Assembly (NCBI GenBank): GCA_964389755.1
Contig: CAYMEW010000003.1
Location: forward strand, 89,974-153,973
DNA from: JBBSUQ01 sp964389755
Lineage (GTDB): Bacteria; Bacteroidota; Bacteroidia; Flavobacteriales_D; Crocinitomicaceae
DNA: 64,000 nucleotides
Direction: 5' to 3'
Shown: in pieces, positions 61,113 to 64,000 of the stretch
Numbering within the stretch: the stretch's first letter is position 1
Layout of the letters: each line of letters opens with the position of its first letter
Position numbers and translations under genes: made by a program
Notes under the pieces: generated by a model
Seen by the model: the letters and a program-made list of their open reading frames with translations, nothing else
Told to the model about the DNA's origin: nothing
The model's database searches: none

Positions 61113-61260
61113 AAAGTATTTGTTTAATTACAACGAATTATCCGCAAAAATGCTAAATTTAGCCCACACTGACGTCGAAAGGCCGTATTTTATTGAGTAT
61201 ATGCAACTTTTTGCGGCCGTCAGGTGTCTATTAGTCAAAATAATACCATAAAGTACGACC

Positions 61261-63486
61261 ATGAAGAAGCTTTTTACGATTGTCTTTCTTTCTGTAGGCT
61301 TTGTCCTGAGCGGTTTCGGCCAGCTTTCCGTGACAAGTAACATGACGCCGCAGCAATACGTTGAAAATGTCCTCCTCGGGCCTGGTGTAACCGTTTCGAA
61401 TGTAACATTCAACGGGAATGCCAATTACACCGGGAATCAGATCGGGCAGTTTAATTACGGCGGTAGCCAGATTCCGTTCGGCCAGGGACTGATCATGGGC
61501 TCTGGTGGCGTTGCCGGTATCGCTGGCCCGAACAATGCCGGCGGATCCACAGTAGCCGTTACTGCACCTTCACAGTCGAATGATCCGCAACTCAATGTAA
61601 TTGGAGGTGGTTTTGGTACGTTTGATGTCGGAACCCTCGAATTTGATTTCGTTCCCTCCGGGTCCACGGTGGGTTTCAACTTCCTCTTTGGTAGTGAAGA
61701 ATATAACGAGTATGTATGTGGTACGGTAAACGATGTATTCGGATTCTTTGTAACGGGCCCGAATCCCGCAGGAGGATCTTATACAAATACAAACCTGGCA
61801 GTGGTTCCGGGTACCAGCATTCCGATCACGATCAACACCGTAAATAATGGTACGGTCGGAACAAATGGTACCATAGCGAACTGTAACTCTGTAGACCCGA
61901 ACTGGCAGTCGAATACTGTCTATTTTGCAGGAGCTCCCGGTGCGGATTTCCAGGCAGATGGTATGACGCAAATGATCACGATCCAGTTCGATGTGGAATG
62001 CAACCAGACCTATCACTTTAAATTTGCGATTGGAGATGGAGGGGATACCGTCTTCGATTCGTGGGTACTCCTTCAGTCCGGTTCCTTTTCCGCGGAAGTG
62101 GTGGAAGTAGCCGTGGCTACGGTTACCGGTGACACAACGGTTTATGAAGGCTGTACCTCAGCTGACTTCGTTTTTACGCGTCCCACCATCTCATCAACAG
62201 ACACTTTACATGTGAATTATACGCTGACAGGTACGGCGACCAACGGGGTGGACTTTAACATGCTGCCGAACCCGGTGACCTTCTTACCGGGCGAAGATAC
62301 AGTGGTGATGACACTCGATCCGATTGCAGACGGTATCTCGGATAACTTCGAAACGGTTACCATCACGGCCACAACCATCACCGATTGCGGAGATACCATC
62401 ATTTCTTCGGGAACACTGACCATTCTCGACAGCATCCCGATCGATATCGACGAAACGGATACGACAGTACTCTGTGTCAATGACTCGGTGCAGGTTTCGG
62501 CATCCGCCACCGGCCTCTTCGGACCGTTTACCTATTCGTGGTCGGATGGTCAGGCAGGCGACACGGCTTACTTCCCGACTGTTACACCTGGTCCTACCGG
62601 TTCGATCGATTACTATGTAACGGCTACGAACTCCTGTGGCTATTCAAATGTGGACACGGTAACCATTACATTGAATCAAACGCTTCAGATAGATTCCACG
62701 GTGGCCTTCCCGTCGGCCTGTAACGAACAGACAGGCGCTGTGATCGGTTATGGCAGCGGATTTACCGGTACACCGTATTACAACTGGTCTGGCCCGGGAC
62801 AGGACTCCCCGAATGATATCGATGCGTCCGTGTGGCAGAACCTTTCTCCCGGATGGTACTATTTCACCATTACCGACGATGTGTGTACAGTCAATGACAG
62901 CGCTTTCGTAGATATCCAGGATCCGCCAACGGCTTCCGGTACGGCAAACCCGTCTCAGGGACCTCCGGGAACGACAGTGACCTTTACGAATACCAGCCAG
63001 GGCGCCAATTCATTCGACTGGAACTTCATGAACGGACAAACTGCAAACGGCGTGGATATGAGTAACCAGGTGTCGAACTATCCGGATGAAGGAGTATATA
63101 ATGTACAGCTAATTGCTTACAACGGTGCCTGTACAGATACTGCTTACATTACCGTGATTATCACGACAACACCTCCGCCCGTAGATCCGGAGCCGGTTAT
63201 CCCGCCGACAGTGATTCACGTTCCGAACGTAATTACTCCGAACAATGACAATAGCAACGACCTGTTCTTCATTGAAACGGCGAATGCCACGGAAGTGGAA
63301 CTGACCATTCTCAACCGTTGGGGGAACGTTATTTACGACAGTTCCGGTCCGAATCCGGCTTGGGATGGTAAGAACGATGCCGGCATTAAAGTGGATGACG
63401 GAACATATTTCTTCAAGTACGTCGTGAAAGGAGCTCATGGCGAAGAACTTACAGGCCATGGCTTTGTCCAGGTGATCGGAAACTAG
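61261..63486 (+). CDS. Secreted T9SS adhesin-like protein with choice-of-anchor L and CHU_C domains
   Basis: A 741-residue exported protein. After a signal peptide (KKLFTIVFLSVGFVLSGFG) residues of about 25-280 form a choice-of-anchor L domain (NVLLGPGVTVSNVTFNG ... NFLFGSEEYNEYVCG ... SDVFGFF-like). A Calx-beta-like region (about 290-390, VNYTLTGTATNGVDFNMLP), a PKD-like region (about 560-640) and a CHU_C C-terminal domain follow (about 655-741: VPNVITPNNDNSNDLFFIE, LTILNRWGNVIYDS, GTYFFKYVVKG). The last is the type B signal for export by the type IX secretion system. It is expected on the cell surface or outside, in adhesion or colony structure. It is transcribed alone, with its own terminator. 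Confidence 0.9.
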   Translation: MKKLFTIVFLSVGFVLSGFGQLSVTSNMTPQQYVENVLLGPGVTVSNVTFNGNANYTGNQIGQFNYGGSQIPFGQGLIMGSGGVAGIAGPNNAGGSTVAVTAPSQSNDPQLNVIGGGFGTFDVGTLEFDFVPSGSTVGFNFLFGSEEYNEYVCGTVNDVFGFFVTGPNPAGGSYTNTNLAVVPGTSIPITINTVNNGTVGTNGTIANCNSVDPNWQSNTVYFAGAPGADFQADGMTQMITIQFDVECNQTYHFKFAIGDGGDTVFDSWVLLQSGSFSAEVVEVAVATVTGDTTVYEGCTSADFVFTRPTISSTDTLHVNYTLTGTATNGVDFNMLPNPVTFLPGEDTVVMTLDPIADGISDNFETVTITATTITDCGDTIISSGTLTILDSIPIDIDETDTTVLCVNDSVQVSASATGLFGPFTYSWSDGQAGDTAYFPTVTPGPTGSIDYYVTATNSCGYSNVDTVTITLNQTLQIDSTVAFPSACNEQTGAVIGYGSGFTGTPYYNWSGPGQDSPNDIDASVWQNLSPGWYYFTITDDVCTVNDSAFVDIQDPPTASGTANPSQGPPGTTVTFTNTSQGANSFDWNFMNGQTANGVDMSNQVSNYPDEGVYNVQLIAYNGACTDTAYITVIITTTPPPVDPEPVIPPTVIHVPNVITPNNDNSNDLFFIETANATEVELTILNRWGNVIYDSSGPNPAWDGKNDAGIKVDDGTYFFKYVVKGAHGEELTGHGFVQVIGN

Positions 63487-63508
63487 AAAATCAGAATAGA
63501 ACTAAACA

Positions 63509-63538
63509 AAAGCGTCTGCCATCGGTGGGCGCTTTTTT
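63509..63538 (+). terminator. Rho-independent terminator after the T9SS protein gene
   Basis: A stem of AAAGCG (63509-63514) against CGCTTT (63530-63535), continued by G-T and C-G pairs toward a short loop, is followed by a T-run. It is 23 bases after the stop codon. Confidence 0.85.
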
Positions 63539-63630
63539 ATTTGTCAGAGCAGCTCATCTTGCGATCAAAACCCCTGCTGTCCGTAACTTTTGTGCATTAA
63601 ACAAATAAATACAAACACTTTATTTTAAGA

Positions 63631-63648
63631 AAAACCAGTCTTCCGAAG
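63631..63648 (+). repeat. 18-bp direct repeat, copy 1
   Basis: AAAACCAGTCTTCCGAAG, identical to 63933-63950, start-to-start distance 302 bp. Both copies are followed by different sequence. Confidence 0.8.
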
Positions 63649-63932
63649 TCTCCCAGCGTACTCACCATTCTACAACAACTTCATAAACACAATAACCTTA
63701 AATACGAAGCAATCCGCATGTGCTTACACGCGCTTCAGTGGAAGCTGCCGGGACCCAACGCATGCAGTTCCGTAGAACTTTTACCTTGTCCGAATCCGCC
63801 CCCAGGCGGAAAGTTTGGTAAAATGTTCCGGAACAAATGCCTGTTGGGTGGCTGCTGCAACGTAGCGCTAGCACTTTTTGCTACTTTTTGCTGCAATGGG
63901 AAAAAGTAGGATACAATAAACTGTATATCAGG

Positions 63933-63950
63933 AAAACCAGTCTTCCGAAG
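63933..63950 (+). repeat. 18-bp direct repeat, copy 2
   Basis: AAAACCAGTCTTCCGAAG, identical to 63631-63648. The two copies bracket the inverted repeats and the spurious 63-codon frame. Confidence 0.8.
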
Positions 63951-64000
63951 CTTTTATGCTTTAACTACAATCCCTCCCTCTGTATCTCCCTCGGAGAGGG

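Larger units (their letters stand above)
63541..64000. other. Gene-poor, repeat-rich end of the window
   Basis: About 460 bases without a supported gene; a 63-codon frame at 63718-63909 lacks family features. It holds an 18-bp direct repeat (63631-63648 and 63933-63950), a 9-bp inverted repeat CTACTTTTT/AAAAAGTAG (63881-63909), the hairpin CCGCC-CCCA-GGCGG near 63797-63810 and the perfect inverted repeat CCCTC-GGA-GAGGG at 63988-64000. The region looks like a cluster of dispersed intergenic repeats. Confidence 0.6.

Noticed and set aside
63718..63909. 63-codon open frame, rich in Cys and Pro
   Set aside because: No family features and it lies inside the repeat-rich end; it looks like a chance frame through repeats.

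Overview
The window reads as chromosomal DNA of a Bacteroidota bacterium, most likely Flavobacteriales in the Crocinitomicaceae/Cryomorphaceae neighbourhood (the family is inferred). Markers are a secreted protein with a CHU_C / type B C-terminal signal of the type IX secretion system, an OmpA protein with thrombospondin type-3 calcium repeats, the MurF-Alr fusion, a fused E1 alpha-beta 2-oxoacid dehydrogenase, a DUF4920 lipoprotein and a DUF4783 protein. Bacteroidota-type -7 boxes (TAnnTTTG) recur just upstream of start codons. I see no tRNA, rRNA, CRISPR array, integrase or transposase.

Region 1 (1-8918) is envelope and housekeeping: the end of an OmpA-domain gene, lnt, a two-gene operon of an unknown membrane-anchored protein and an OmpA/TSP3 protein, rnhB, a small secreted protein and a DUF4920 lipoprotein. 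Region 2 (9027-18215) is fatty-acid beta-oxidation: an acyl-CoA dehydrogenase and a marR - hydroxyacyl-CoA dehydrogenase/enoyl-CoA hydratase - thiolase operon. A sensor histidine kinase and a DbpA-like RNA helicase lie between them. Region 3 (18432-24421) holds menC, tex, an RlpA-like protein, a membrane protein, a class III CoA-transferase and a GNAT acetyltransferase.

Region 4 (24524-45440) is a surface polysaccharide locus of about 19 genes, nearly all on the minus strand and often overlapping by 4-8 bp. It has a Wzm/Wzt ABC exporter whose ATPase has a C-terminal domain, five glycosyltransferases, four nucleotide-sugar epimerases including galE, two FkbM and two other methyltransferases, an MBOAT/SGNH O-acetylation pair and two large membrane proteins. 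The inferred product is an O-antigen-like glycan exported by the ABC route and decorated by methyl and acetyl groups. No Wzx flippase or recognisable initiating transferase is in the window. The locus is bounded by rlmH at one side and by a 104-bp inverted-repeat element at the other, which exactly fills the gap to the GNAT gene.

Region 5 (45490-61112) returns to mixed core genes: rlmH, a DUF4783 protein, an lpxD-like / SpoIIE-phosphatase pair, a CDF metal exporter, an anchored small protein with a DoxX-like membrane protein, the E1 alpha-beta dehydrogenase, a DPP-IV-type peptidase, a DUF2461 protein, a small acidic protein before murF-alr, an LEA-type lipoprotein and an M20 peptidase. Region 6 (61261-64000) is a large secreted adhesin-like protein with its terminator, followed by about 460 bp without a credible gene but rich in short direct and inverted repeats.

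No clear new defence or mobile system is present. The best leads are the 104-bp inverted-repeat element, an 11-bp-period degenerate array upstream of lnt, the repeat-rich end of the window, palindromes near the beta-oxidation genes, and several uncharacterised envelope proteins.
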